A stretch of 64,000 bases of DNA from Alkalihalobacillus pseudalcaliphilus (GCF_028610675.1 NZ_JAQQWS010000001.1:1-64000), one strand, 5' to 3'; positions 7,509 to 16,775 are shown, counted from the stretch's first letter. The notes: generated by a model from the sequence alone, not told the origin. Program-made: numbers and translations.

Positions 7509-7682
7509 AGTTTTGGTTTGTTTACTTCTCATACAAATCAAAATGCATTCTTAGTGAGAATACGTTACAAGCAAAATTAATTACTATGTTCCTCTTTTTT
7601 ATTGCACTCTGTGCCCGTTTTCTTATATGATTTATTTACGTAATAAAAATGCACGGGATTTTGAGGATGAGGATATTGAATA
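7509..7682 (+). pseudogene. Possible 3' remnant of a small membrane-protein gene
   Basis: One frame is open from about 7509 to the TAA at 7680-7682 and ends NKNARDFEDEDIE right at an orphan terminator, a plausible acidic protein tail after a hydrophobic stretch. There is no upstream ATG with a ribosome site in that frame. A hydrophobic MFLFFIALCARFL begins in a different frame at about 7587, as if frame was lost. The evidence is thin: ending flush against a terminator is the main argument. Confidence 0.2.
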
Positions 7683-7717
7683 AAAACTATCATGCAAAAC
7701 TTTGATAGTTTTTTTTA
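7683..7717 (+). terminator. Orphan Rho-independent terminator
   Basis: AAACTATCA pairs with TGATAGTTT around a ~10-nt loop, followed by a run of T residues. The nearest upstream complete gene, ylqH, ends over 550 bases earlier. It may instead have ended a lost gene whose 3' fragment is described at 7509-7682. Confidence 0.75.
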
Positions 7718-8042
7718 TATTAGAGGAGATGGGTACGAATAAGCTTTGAATGGGGCAAGTTAGTAATGAAAGCTTAATGGTTAAGTTCTTTCTATGATAT
7801 TGAGCATGCAGAACATGATTTATTACTTTATAATAGTGATAAATTCGGAGACTTCAGTGTTTTGCAGTGGCAGAGACGAAAATGTAAATAAAAAGCGTTT
7901 AAAGACAACAAGAAGATATCAATCACAGGGAGCAGTAGTAGATAAAAGAACAAGTAAGTATCAGCCAGAGTGGGTAGTGGTATATAATCGATGCAAAGCA
8001 AGTATTACTCCACCACCAACAAATATGAAAGTGCAGTTTCAT

Positions 8043-8208
8043 CTTTAACTGGTGGCTTTTCATTCAATTTGAATTTGTTCATTTTCATTTTAAAAGAATG
8101 ACGTTAGGTTGTTTTGTGAACTTGAGAATTAGTAGTAACCCAGCGGAGCATAATTTTCGGTAGCGACGTGCAACGCTCCATGTTCGCACTTACTTTCATA
8201 CAAAACCA
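8043..8208 (+). repeat. Dispersed intergenic element, copy C (type II, short form)
   Basis: CTTTAACTGGTGG at 8044-8056 is preceded by the CCACCAACAAATATGAAAGTG block (about 8011-8032). It is followed by TTTTCATTCAATTTG, then TAACCCAGCGG, a GGAGC...GCTCC hairpin, and the right boundary TTACTTTCATACAAAACC (8190-8207). Apart from this element and the terminator, 7718-8254 shows nothing that I can call a gene. Confidence 0.75.
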
Positions 8209-8254
8209 GTCAAAAAGATAAAAATCCAATCATTCACATTCTGAGGAGGGCAAT

Positions 8255-9217
8255 ATGAATATTGAAAAAATAGAAGAAAGGGGTTTTCGAGTAGGTGTTC
8301 CAATTCCTTTTCCAATGAGATATATGTATAGCTATTTATTAAAGGATTATGAGCATTATGTCTTAATCGATGTGGGGCTAAATAACAAAGAGGCGAAAGA
8401 CTATTGGTTAGCTGTATTCGCCGAACTTCAGATCGAACCTACCATGATTAAAACGATCTACCTAACCCATTTTCATCCCGATCACTCTGGATTAGCTGGT
8501 TGGATGCAAGAATTAACAGGTGCAGAGCTATTTATGCATGAAATAGATAAGAAAATGCTTGAACAAGTTTTCGCAACAGATTCTAATCAGTCGGCACTTT
8601 TAAAAGATATGTTTGTAAACTATGGGGTCCCAAATCAATTAAGTGAAGATATTCAAGCGCATATGGACCAATTGGCTAAATATGTTCAACCACTACCAAA
8701 AATCCAATGCATTCGTGAAAAAATTGTGATCAACGGACAGAGTTGGGAGGTCATTCATTCTCCTGGACATAGTGATGGCCATATATGTCTTTATCAGCGT
8801 GATGATCGTCTTATGATCGTTGGAGACCATTTGCTCGATAAAATTACCCCTAATATAAGCGTATGGCCCCATGCAAGCCAAAAGCCATTGCATGAGTATA
8901 TGGAATCACTATATAAAATCAAAAAATTGGAAGTAGAGCTTATTTTATCCGCACATGGTTCTCTGATTACCGATCATAAGCTTCGGGCAGATGAAATTAT
9001 TAGACACCATCAAAAGAGATTGGCAAAAATAGAGCAATTGTCATATGGGCAAACAGCGTACCAAATAGCAGAGCAGCTCTTTGCACATAAAAAGCTAACG
9101 GCCCATCAATGGAGATTTGCTATTGCAGAGACCATTGCCCATATTGTGTATTTAGTAGATGAAAATAGACTCATTCAATCAAAAGCAACACCTCATATAT
9201 ACAGAATGAACCAATGA
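8255..9217 (+). CDS. Metallo-beta-lactamase-fold hydrolase (LACTB2-like)
   Basis: The 320-aa protein has the zinc-binding signature THFHPDH (residues 71-77), a later HSPGHSDGH (about 168-176), GDHLL and SAHG, all in the MBL order. Its C-terminal ~80 residues (YQIAEQLF... AETIAHIVYLVDENRL) look like the winged-helix tail of the lactamase-B2/LACTB2 group. Such proteins include nucleases and thioesterases, so the substrate cannot be told. It has a strong GAGGAGGG ribosome site and is a single-gene unit between a repeat and a terminator. Confidence 0.85.
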   Translation: MNIEKIEERGFRVGVPIPFPMRYMYSYLLKDYEHYVLIDVGLNNKEAKDYWLAVFAELQIEPTMIKTIYLTHFHPDHSGLAGWMQELTGAELFMHEIDKKMLEQVFATDSNQSALLKDMFVNYGVPNQLSEDIQAHMDQLAKYVQPLPKIQCIREKIVINGQSWEVIHSPGHSDGHICLYQRDDRLMIVGDHLLDKITPNISVWPHASQKPLHEYMESLYKIKKLEVELILSAHGSLITDHKLRADEIIRHHQKRLAKIEQLSYGQTAYQIAEQLFAHKKLTAHQWRFAIAETIAHIVYLVDENRLIQSKATPHIYRMNQ

Positions 9218-9322
9218 GAAGTACCATACATTTTGGTAGAATGAGAGATGAAATTTTTACTCGCCACTTAAATTACCATGCGATACCTTGTTTTCCCCTT
9301 TCATTTTTTATACGTATGTAGG

Positions 9323-9356
9323 AACCATGAACGAATTAACGTTGATGGTTTTTTTA
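9323..9356 (+). terminator. Terminator after the MBL gene
   Basis: AACCAT-G-AACG pairs with CGTT-G-ATGGTT (one G-G mismatch), followed by TTTTTTTATTG. It lies about 105 bases after the MBL stop and separates it from mrpA. Confidence 0.65.
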
Positions 9357-9468
9357 TTGTGAAAATTATATCCAACTATCTTGACGTTTATTTTCCGAGT
9401 TAAGAGGGAATTTTAATTGAAGCAATTAGTAAAAAAGTACTTCATAAAAGCTAGAAAGGAAGGATGAA

Positions 9469-11877
9469 ATGTCAATTCTTCATTTGGCTACACTTAGCCC
9501 CTTTATCATTGCCCTTACCATTCCATTTATTTATTCTTTTACGAAGAAGCGACATATTGGTTGGTACATTTTACTTGTACCAATCGTGTTATTTATATTT
9601 TTCTCACAATACATACCTCAATTAAGTCAAGGCATAACCATTTTGTCTGAAGTACAATGGATACCTTCACTCGATTTTCATTTCTCCATTTATTTAGATG
9701 GATTGGCCTTACTTTTTGTATTACTGATTACGGGTATCGGTGCATTAGTTGTTTTTTATTCGATCTTTTACTTAGATAAAAATAAAGAAAACCTCCATCA
9801 ATTTTACACGTACTTATTAATGTTTATGGGAGCAATGCTTGGGATTGTTTTATCCGATAACTTAATTGTTCTCTATGTTTTCTGGGAGTTAACAAGTTTG
9901 GCATCTGCTTTATTAATTAGCTTTTGGTATCAACGCGATCAATCGATTTTTGGAGCTAGAAAATCGATGCTCATCACTGTTTTTGGTGGGTTTGCGATGA
10001 TGGCTGGTTTCATCTTGCTTTACCTTGAGGCGAATACATTTAGTATTCAATCGTTAATCGGTCAAGCTGATACATTAGTAGCTAGTCCGCTATTTATTCC
10101 GGCAATGATCCTCGTATTATTAGGAGCTTTTACAAAATCCGCTCAATTCCCTTTCCATATTTGGTTACCAGATGCCATGGAAGCGCCTACCCCTGTAAGT
10201 GCCTATTTACATTCAGCAACGATGGTTAAAGCCGGTATATATCTTGTTGCAAGGTTAACACCTGTGTTTGGTGTTGCAACTAGTTGGGTTTGGATTTTGA
10301 TGATTGTAGGGCTTGTTACGCTAACCTGGGGTGCCCTATGTGCTTTAAGGCAATATGATTTAAAAGGAATTTTAGCTTATTCAACGATTAGTCAGCTCGG
10401 CCTCATTATGATGTTGTTTGGAATTGGCTCTTATTCGATGAATGTTAGAACGTTTGATGAAGTGAATTTGTATGCAACCTCTATGACAGCAGCTGTCATT
10501 CACTTAATTAACCATGCTACTTTTAAAGGAAGTTTATTTATGACAGCTGGAATTGTTGATCATGAAACCGGTACACGCGATATTCGAAAATTAGGTGGCT
10601 TATTGTCAATTATGCCAGTCACTTTTACTATATCGCTTATTGGTTTGGCCGCTATGGCAGGAATTCCTCCATTTAATGGATTTTTAAGTAAGGAGAAGTT
10701 TTTTACGAGTCTCTTAACGATTAGTGAAATGCCTATACATGATAGCTTAGGCATTATGATTCCACTAATTGCTTGGCTAGCGAGTATCATCACGTTCGTA
10801 TATTGTGCGATTATGCTGTTTCGAACATTTACAGGGAAATTTGAGCCGAGTAACTATTCAGTAAAGGTTCATGAAGCCCCAATAGGTATGCTGATTAGTC
10901 CGATTATTTTAGGGATATTAGTTGTTGTGTTAGGCGTTTTTCCGAATCTATTAGTTCCTTATATCATCGAGCCGACCGTTGCTAGCATTTTGCCGGCAGT
11001 TGACCGAGAAGCGGTGAATATTGAGTTGAGTCTCTGGCATGGCTTTGAACTTGAATTATTTATGTCGATTGGTGTTATTTTGATTGGTACATTTTTATTT
11101 ATAAAGTTTCCGTCAATAAAAAAGAAGAGCTGCTGGTTAAGTCGAGAACGAGAGTCATTACATCGTGTTTATGAAGAAGGAATTATTGGATTAGATCGTT
11201 CGGCGAAATGGATGACGAAGAAACAAATAACTGGAAGCTTAAGAGACTACATGGCTTATATGCTTATCTTTATCATTGGTATTGTTGCGTATGCGTTTAT
11301 ACGTTCAAATAGTTTGGCTATGAGTATGGAGGGTATGAGCCCTATAGAACCTTATACGATAGGCTTAATCGCTTTACTCGTATTTAGTACTTTAACAATG
11401 CCGTTTATGAAAAACCGAATAACCTTACTCATTAATTTAGGTGTCATAGGTTTAGTTTTATCATTACTATTTACTTTATTTAGTGCACAAGATTTGGCAC
11501 TTACTCAGTTACTTGTTGAAACGGTAACGATTATTTTACTGTTGCTAACATTTAAATATTTACCTGCTTTTAAAACGGAAAAGCGCTCCAAAACAAAAAA
11601 GAGTGTCAATATCATTTTATCTATATGTGTTGGAGTCGGTGTGTTTTTACTCGGAGTGAGTGCCATTTTATTTAATGGCGATCATGATTTTACTCCAGTC
11701 TCTCAGTATTATATTGAAAACTCCTATGAGCTCGGTGGCGGTACGAATATCGTCAATGTTATTCTTGTAGATTTCCGTGCTCTAGACACATTACTTGAGG
11801 TTCTAGTGCTTGGTATTGTAGGGTTAGCGATTATTACGATGGTTAAGCATCGGATGGGAAGGAGGGAAGATGTATGA
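9469..11877 (+). CDS. mrpA: Mrp Na+/H+ antiporter subunit A
   Basis: MrpA is the largest subunit of the multi-subunit cation/proton antiporter and is homologous to complex I NuoL. The 802-aa membrane protein carries the conserved glutamate E140 (FWELTSLASA) and lysine K223 (FTKSAQFPFHIWLPDAMEAPTPVSAYLHSA, positions about 221 on). The C-terminal ~200 residues are the MrpB-like extension (LTQLLVETVTIILLLL and VDFRALDTLLEV). Start ATG follows AAGGAAGG. It overlaps mrpB by four bases. The complex supports Na+ efflux and pH homeostasis; here it is the best pointer to an alkaline or saline lifestyle. Confidence 0.96.
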   Translation: MSILHLATLSPFIIALTIPFIYSFTKKRHIGWYILLVPIVLFIFFSQYIPQLSQGITILSEVQWIPSLDFHFSIYLDGLALLFVLLITGIGALVVFYSIFYLDKNKENLHQFYTYLLMFMGAMLGIVLSDNLIVLYVFWELTSLASALLISFWYQRDQSIFGARKSMLITVFGGFAMMAGFILLYLEANTFSIQSLIGQADTLVASPLFIPAMILVLLGAFTKSAQFPFHIWLPDAMEAPTPVSAYLHSATMVKAGIYLVARLTPVFGVATSWVWILMIVGLVTLTWGALCALRQYDLKGILAYSTISQLGLIMMLFGIGSYSMNVRTFDEVNLYATSMTAAVIHLINHATFKGSLFMTAGIVDHETGTRDIRKLGGLLSIMPVTFTISLIGLAAMAGIPPFNGFLSKEKFFTSLLTISEMPIHDSLGIMIPLIAWLASIITFVYCAIMLFRTFTGKFEPSNYSVKVHEAPIGMLISPIILGILVVVLGVFPNLLVPYIIEPTVASILPAVDREAVNIELSLWHGFELELFMSIGVILIGTFLFIKFPSIKKKSCWLSRERESLHRVYEEGIIGLDRSAKWMTKKQITGSLRDYMAYMLIFIIGIVAYAFIRSNSLAMSMEGMSPIEPYTIGLIALLVFSTLTMPFMKNRITLLINLGVIGLVLSLLFTLFSAQDLALTQLLVETVTIILLLLTFKYLPAFKTEKRSKTKKSVNIILSICVGVGVFLLGVSAILFNGDHDFTPVSQYYIENSYELGGGTNIVNVILVDFRALDTLLEVLVLGIVGLAIITMVKHRMGRREDV

Positions 11878-12308
11878 AGTTTTCAAGGACACATGATGTC
11901 ATGTATCGAGTATTATTAACGATTGTCATATACATCTTATTCTCCTACTCCTTTTATTTATTTTTTGCCGGGCATAATGAACCCGGTGGTGGTTTTATAG
12001 GGGGCTTAATGGCTGGACTTTCACTGATGTTAGTGTATTTATTTTTTGGTCAAAGCAAAGGAAAGGCATTGATGAAAGTAACTTATCCTATTCTTATATC
12101 ATTAGGTTTACTACTTTCCATTGGAGTCGGCATGACTGGTGTTTTTGTAGGGGATGCCTTCTTTACACAATACTTTGATTACTTTGACTTGCCATTTCTA
12201 GGTGAAGTGGAGTTAACAACAGCTGTTCCTTTTGATTTAGGAATATTTTTAGGTGTTATCGGAATGGCGATGGCAGCGACAGTAACGATTGCGGAGGATG
12301 AGAGCTAA
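11874..12308 (+). CDS. mrpB: Mrp Na+/H+ antiporter subunit B
   Basis: The 144-aa product has four predicted membrane helices and the MrpB signature FAGHNEPGGGFIGGL (about residues 38-52). It is required for assembly of the antiporter. Start and stop overlap mrpA (ATGA) and mrpC (TAATG), which indicates tight translational coupling. Confidence 0.95.
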   Translation: MKFSRTHDVMYRVLLTIVIYILFSYSFYLFFAGHNEPGGGFIGGLMAGLSLMLVYLFFGQSKGKALMKVTYPILISLGLLLSIGVGMTGVFVGDAFFTQYFDYFDLPFLGEVELTTAVPFDLGIFLGVIGMAMAATVTIAEDES

Positions 12309-12646
12309 TGGAACTAATCATGTTAATAGCAATCGCTGTCTTATGTGCAATAGGTACGTATTTTTTATTAACACGGAGCTTAATAAGGGTAGCGATTGGC
12401 ACTATTTTAATATCACACGGTGTACATTTACTTTTTTTCACATTGGCGGGATTAAGAGAAGGGTATCCACCACTCGTCCATATTAGTGGTGAGCAGGCAA
12501 CCGATCCACTACCACAAGCATTAGTATTAACGGCGATTGTCATTGGATTTGGTATTATTGCCTTCCTCATTATTCTTGCTTATCGAATTTATGAGGAACA
12601 CGGAACGGAAGACCTCGAGCAATTAAGAGGTGAAAATCATGAATAA
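12308..12646 (+). CDS. mrpC: Mrp Na+/H+ antiporter subunit C
   Basis: This 112-aa NuoK-like protein has three membrane helices. The family hallmark IGTILISHGVHLLFF is at about residues 31-45 and is followed by a DPLPQALVLTAIVIGFG helix. It overlaps mrpB by one base and mrpD by eight. Confidence 0.95.
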   Translation: MELIMLIAIAVLCAIGTYFLLTRSLIRVAIGTILISHGVHLLFFTLAGLREGYPPLVHISGEQATDPLPQALVLTAIVIGFGIIAFLIILAYRIYEEHGTEDLEQLRGENHE

Positions 12647-14123
12647 TTTAGTCATGCTCCCGATTATTATTCCTTTTATAGTCGGTGCTCTTCTGATTAT
12701 GTTTGCAAAGCACTATTATGTGCAAAGAGTGATTAGTAGTCTAACGGTCATTGTATTGTTTGCCTTTTCTATTTATTTGGCACTTGATGTATACGAAAAT
12801 GGAATGGCCATTTTAGCAGTGGGCGGATGGCAAGCACCGTTTGGCATTGTTTTAGTAGGGGATATGTTTGCAACGATGATGGTTGTATTAGCGACATTGG
12901 TTGCATTAGTATGCTTATTCTTCTCTTTTCCAACGATGCATTTTGAAAGAGAACGATATTATTTTTATCCTTTTTTCTTTTTCTTACTAACTGGTGTAAA
13001 TGGAGCCTTTTTAACCGGGGATTTATTTAATCTTTTTGTATTTCTTGAGGTGATGCTTTTATCGTCTTACGCTTTAATGGTGATGGGAGGAAGCAAGTTT
13101 CAGTTACGTGAAACATTTAAATATGCCGTTATTAATGTATTCTCCTCCATGATCCTATTAGCAGCTATCGCGTATGTGTATGGGATTGCAGGTACGGTAA
13201 ATATGGCCCATCTAGCAGAGCGTGTTAGCAGTTTAGAACAAAATGGACCTTTGCTTGTTGTGGCGATTTTATTCTTTATTGCTTTTGCGATAAAAGGAGC
13301 GTTATTTCCTTTATACTTTTGGCTGCCACGCTCTTATTACGGTCCTCCAGCAGCGATTACGGCCTTGTTTGGAGGGTTATTAACAAAAGTAGGGGTATAT
13401 GCGATTATTCGAGTATTTTCCCTTATTTTCAACCATGATATTGCTTTTACACACCAAACATTAATGCTGATATTAGCAGGCTTTACGATGTTACTTGGGG
13501 TTTTAGGGGCTGTTGCTCAATTTAATTTCAAAAAAATATTAGCCTTTCACATTATTAGCCAAATAGGTTATATGATTATGGGTCTTGGCATTTTTACGAT
13601 AACAGCTTTAGCGGGAGCTATTTTCTTTTTAGCACATAATATTATTGTGAAAACAGGACTTATCTTGTATGCAGGTGCAACCGAAAAAATAACCGGCACA
13701 AATGATTTGAGTAAAATGGGAGGTTTGTTAAAAACACATCCAATATTAGCGTGGTCATTCCTCGTAATGGGTTTATCCATTGCAGGAATTCCGCCTTTGA
13801 GTGGTTTTATCGGTAAATACCCGTTACTATTTGCTTCGTTTGAAGAAGGTCATTATCTCCTAGCAATCCTAGCGTTATTTGTGGGACTCTTAACTTTATT
13901 CTCAATGCTAAAGATTTTTATGAATGTCTTTTGGGGAAAACAAAAGCATTCGCAAGAGCAGGCGAACACATCTATTTTCTCAACGATGGCACCGATTTTT
14001 CTATTATTAATTCTTACGGTCTTATTAGGTTTAGCAGCTGAGCCATTCTATCACTATGCGATATTGATGGCTACTGAATTACTTGATCCATCTGTTTATA
14101 TAGATGCAGTGTTGAAGGAGTAG
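12639..14123 (+). CDS. mrpD: Mrp Na+/H+ antiporter subunit D
   Basis: MrpD is the NuoM/NuoN-like proton-translocating subunit. The 494-aa product has E137 (FVFLEVMLLSSYALM) and K219 (AFAIKGALFPLYFWLP), the two conserved charged residues of the family at their standard numbers. This supports the ATG at 12639 over the GTG at 12630. The ribosome site AGGTG lies within the end of mrpC. Confidence 0.96.
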   Translation: MNNLVMLPIIIPFIVGALLIMFAKHYYVQRVISSLTVIVLFAFSIYLALDVYENGMAILAVGGWQAPFGIVLVGDMFATMMVVLATLVALVCLFFSFPTMHFERERYYFYPFFFFLLTGVNGAFLTGDLFNLFVFLEVMLLSSYALMVMGGSKFQLRETFKYAVINVFSSMILLAAIAYVYGIAGTVNMAHLAERVSSLEQNGPLLVVAILFFIAFAIKGALFPLYFWLPRSYYGPPAAITALFGGLLTKVGVYAIIRVFSLIFNHDIAFTHQTLMLILAGFTMLLGVLGAVAQFNFKKILAFHIISQIGYMIMGLGIFTITALAGAIFFLAHNIIVKTGLILYAGATEKITGTNDLSKMGGLLKTHPILAWSFLVMGLSIAGIPPLSGFIGKYPLLFASFEEGHYLLAILALFVGLLTLFSMLKIFMNVFWGKQKHSQEQANTSIFSTMAPIFLLLILTVLLGLAAEPFYHYAILMATELLDPSVYIDAVLKE

Positions 14124-14128
14124 ATATC

Positions 14129-14614
14129 ATGTTATTTCAAATTTTTATGACGATCGTAATTACGGTAACATGGATGTTGTTTCAAAATAGCTTTACCATT
14201 GTTGACTTAGGTCTTGGTTATGCGGTTAGTATCGGGATTGTATTCTTCTTTATTAGCTTGAAAGGTGAGCGCTTTTATTTAGGAAGGGTCTGGGCTGCTT
14301 TTGTGTTTATTGCTGTGTTCTTAAGAGAACTCGTTGTTGCTAACTTACATGTTGCTAAAATTGTTATCAGTCCAAAAATTGATATAGAACCAGGTATTAT
14401 TGCGATACCAACAAAACTCCAATCAGAAACAGAAAAAACATTACTTGCAGCATCATTAACGTTAACGCCAGGCTCTTTATCGATGGAGTTTTCTGAAGAT
14501 GGAAAAACTTTATTTGTTCATTTCTTGGAGGCTGGAGACCGTGAAGAGCGGATACGTTTCATTTTAGATACCTTCGAAAAACGAATTTTGGAGGTGACAA
14601 GGGACTATGTTTAA
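14129..14614 (+). CDS. mrpE: Mrp Na+/H+ antiporter subunit E
   Basis: The 161-aa protein has two or three N-terminal membrane helices. A cytoplasmic domain follows, with the conserved LLAASLTLTPGSLSMEFSED segment (about residues 105-125) and HFLEAGD. It starts 5 bases after mrpD and overlaps mrpF by eight bases. Confidence 0.94.
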   Translation: MLFQIFMTIVITVTWMLFQNSFTIVDLGLGYAVSIGIVFFFISLKGERFYLGRVWAAFVFIAVFLRELVVANLHVAKIVISPKIDIEPGIIAIPTKLQSETEKTLLAASLTLTPGSLSMEFSEDGKTLFVHFLEAGDREERIRFILDTFEKRILEVTRDYV

Positions 14615-14882
14615 TACGATTATCATCACGGTATTATTCATATTATCTATTTCCATTATTCTTAGTAGTATTCGAGTTTTTATTGGACCAACTCTTTCAG
14701 ATCGAATTGTTGCACTTGATACAATCGGGCTACTTCTCATTAGTTTTGTAGCAATGCTTATGATGGTACAAGATACGAATGCTTACACGGATGTCATTAT
14801 TGTGGTTGCGATTATTGCTTTTGTCGGCTCCGTATCCATTGCGTTATTCCTTGAGAGGGGTGATTTATTTGAGCGTGATTGA
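14607..14882 (+). CDS. mrpF: Mrp Na+/H+ antiporter subunit F
   Basis: The 91-aa protein has three membrane helices, with the family motif RVFIGPTLSDRIVALDTIG near residues 23-41. It starts within mrpE and ends within mrpG. Confidence 0.94.
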   Translation: MFNTIIITVLFILSISIILSSIRVFIGPTLSDRIVALDTIGLLLISFVAMLMMVQDTNAYTDVIIVVAIIAFVGSVSIALFLERGDLFERD

Positions 14883-15240
14883 ATGGGTTATTTCCATATT
14901 GGTTGTAATAGGAGGTATATTTAGTATCATTGCTGCACTTGGGATTTTACGGTTACCAGATGTTTATTCGCGCTTACATGCAACCGGTAAAAGCTCGGTT
15001 ACGGCTTCTTTGCTCATTTTGATAGCTACGTTCATTTATTTTCAGTATGAACATGGACTATTCTTAGGCAAGATCTTATTAGGTATAATATTGATCGTTA
15101 TTACGGTACCTATTGCGGTCTTTATCATTGCTCGTTCATCTTATCGCTTGAATTCACCGTTGTCTGATAAAACGATTAGAGATGAGCTCAAGCCTTATTA
15201 TGAAGAGTTGAAAGAGCGAGATAAAAAAGAATCTACTTAA
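14869..15240 (+). CDS. mrpG: Mrp Na+/H+ antiporter subunit G
   Basis: The 123-aa NuoJ-like subunit has the conserved LGILRLPDVYSRLHATGKS stretch at about residues 25-43 and three membrane helices. I place the start at a TTG (14869), seven bases after GAGAGGGGTG and overlapping mrpF. A GTG six bases later is also possible. There is no ATG close to the conserved region in this frame, so a non-ATG start is required. It is the last gene of the operon and is followed by a terminator. Confidence 0.92.
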   Translation: MSVIEWVISILVVIGGIFSIIAALGILRLPDVYSRLHATGKSSVTASLLILIATFIYFQYEHGLFLGKILLGIILIVITVPIAVFIIARSSYRLNSPLSDKTIRDELKPYYEELKERDKKEST

Positions 15241-15243
15241 GAC

Positions 15244-15282
15244 GAACCATTCCTCATCATATTTATGAGGGATGGTTTTATT
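15244..15282 (+). terminator. Terminator of the mrp operon
   Basis: AACCATTCCTCAT pairs with ATGAGGGATGGTT (13 bp, one G-U) followed by TTATTTATT. It begins just after the mrpG stop. Confidence 0.85.
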
Positions 15283-15373
15283 TATTATTGTAAAAAAATA
15301 ATTATCGCTGCATCTTACATGGAGTTATCGATACTTGTTTTATAAAAAAAGTAAAAATACATAAAAAAATTAA

Positions 15374-15387
15374 AGTAAGCGGTTACG
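15374..15387. promoter_or_regulatory. Candidate cre (CcpA) operator upstream of sucC
   Basis: AGTAAGCGGTTACG is a near-palindrome (GTAA.CG.TTAC) close to the catabolite-responsive element consensus. It lies about 210 bases before sucC in a 357-base spacer that otherwise shows only AT-rich promoter-like sequence, including an extended -10 TGCTAAAAT at 15512-15520. Its distance from the gene is greater than usual. Confidence 0.35.
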
Positions 15388-15597
15388 GAAAGAAATTTGG
15401 AGAAAGATTATAACGGTGGGGGTTATAAGCTTCTGATAATATAAATATTCTTACAATAGAAAAGAATTTGTCGATTTATTGAATAAAATCCTCCACAAAT
15501 AATTCTAATAATGCTAAAATAAATATGGTTCTAATCAATCGGGCAAATAATGATTGAGGTTGAAACAATTTAAGTTACCGATAGGAGGCTGGAGAGA

Positions 15598-16758
15598 ATG
15601 AATATCCATGAATATCAAGGGAAAGAGCTCCTTCGTCAATATGGAGTAGCTGTTCCGAATGGTAAAGTGGCATTTTCTGTAGAAGAAGCTGTAGAGGCTG
15701 CTAAAGAGTTAGGCTCACAAGTTAATGTAGTAAAAGCTCAAATCCATGCAGGTGGGCGTGGAAAAGCTGGTGGTGTAAAAGTAGCCAAAAATCTTGAAGA
15801 AGTTCGTACATATGCGAGTGAGATTTTAGGTAAAACGTTAGTTACTCATCAAACGGGTCCTGAAGGTAAAGAAGTAAAGCGCTTACTTGTTGAAGAAGGC
15901 TGCGATATTCAAAAAGAATATTATATTGGATTAGTATTAGATCGTGCAACTTCTCGAATTGTGTTAATGGCATCAGAAGAAGGTGGTACGGAGATTGAGG
16001 AAGTAGCAGAAGCAACTCCTGAGAAGATCTTTAAAGAAATTATTGATCCTGCTGTAGGCTTACAAGGTTTCCAAGCAAGAAGAATTGCTTTTAATATTAA
16101 TATTCAAAAAGAATTAATTGGTCAAGCTGTTAAATTTATGATGGGCTTATACCAAGTATTTGTTGAAAAAGATGCATCCATAGCAGAAATCAATCCATTG
16201 GTAACAACGGGTGATGGTAAAGTTATGGCACTTGATGCGAAATTTAACTTTGATTCAAATGCCCTTTATCGTCAAAAGAATGTTCTAGCATTCCGTGATT
16301 TAGAAGAAGAGGATGAAAAAGAGATCGAAGCGTCTAAATACGATTTAAGCTACATCGCATTAGATGGAAATATTGGTTGTATGGTTAATGGGGCTGGACT
16401 TGCAATGGCAACGATGGATATCATTAAACATTACAATGGTGACCCTGCGAACTTCCTAGATGTTGGGGGCGGTGCAACAGCTGAGAAGGTAACAGAAGCA
16501 TTCAAAATAATCTTATCTGATGACAAGGTTAAAGGGATTTTCGTTAATATCTTCGGTGGTATCATGAAATGTGACATCATTGCAGAAGGAGTAGTTGAAG
16601 CAACGAAACAAGTCGGTTTAGAGATTCCTTTAGTTGTTCGTTTAGAAGGAACAAATGTTGAATTAGGTAAGAAGATTTTAAGTGAGTCTGGCTTAAATAT
16701 CACGGCTGCTGATTCAATGGCAGACGGTGCACAAAAAATCGTATCTCTAGTGAAATAG
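15598..16758 (+). CDS. sucC: Succinyl-CoA synthetase, beta subunit
   Basis: With SucD this enzyme converts succinyl-CoA to succinate in the TCA cycle while phosphorylating ADP or GDP. The 386-aa protein has the ATP-grasp N-terminal part (MNIHEYQGKELLRQYGV and KAQIHAGGRGKAGGVK) and the family signature DVGGGATAEKVTEAFK (about residues 289-304) near the C-terminal flavodoxin-like domain. The ribosome site is TAGGAGGCTGGAGAG. sucD follows after 17 bases. Confidence 0.97.
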   Translation: MNIHEYQGKELLRQYGVAVPNGKVAFSVEEAVEAAKELGSQVNVVKAQIHAGGRGKAGGVKVAKNLEEVRTYASEILGKTLVTHQTGPEGKEVKRLLVEEGCDIQKEYYIGLVLDRATSRIVLMASEEGGTEIEEVAEATPEKIFKEIIDPAVGLQGFQARRIAFNINIQKELIGQAVKFMMGLYQVFVEKDASIAEINPLVTTGDGKVMALDAKFNFDSNALYRQKNVLAFRDLEEEDEKEIEASKYDLSYIALDGNIGCMVNGAGLAMATMDIIKHYNGDPANFLDVGGGATAEKVTEAFKIILSDDKVKGIFVNIFGGIMKCDIIAEGVVEATKQVGLEIPLVVRLEGTNVELGKKILSESGLNITAADSMADGAQKIVSLVK

Positions 16759-16775
16759 AAAGGCGGGACAAACAA

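Noticed and set aside
7161..8048. Small plus-strand ORFs in the ylqH-MBL gap (7161-7349 and 7794-8048)
   Set aside because: They run through the dispersed elements and palindromes, have no ribosome sites and resemble no protein family.
9381..9409. TTGACG as a mrp promoter -35
   Set aside because: No acceptable -10 at 16-18 bases; only TTAAGA at 13 bases.
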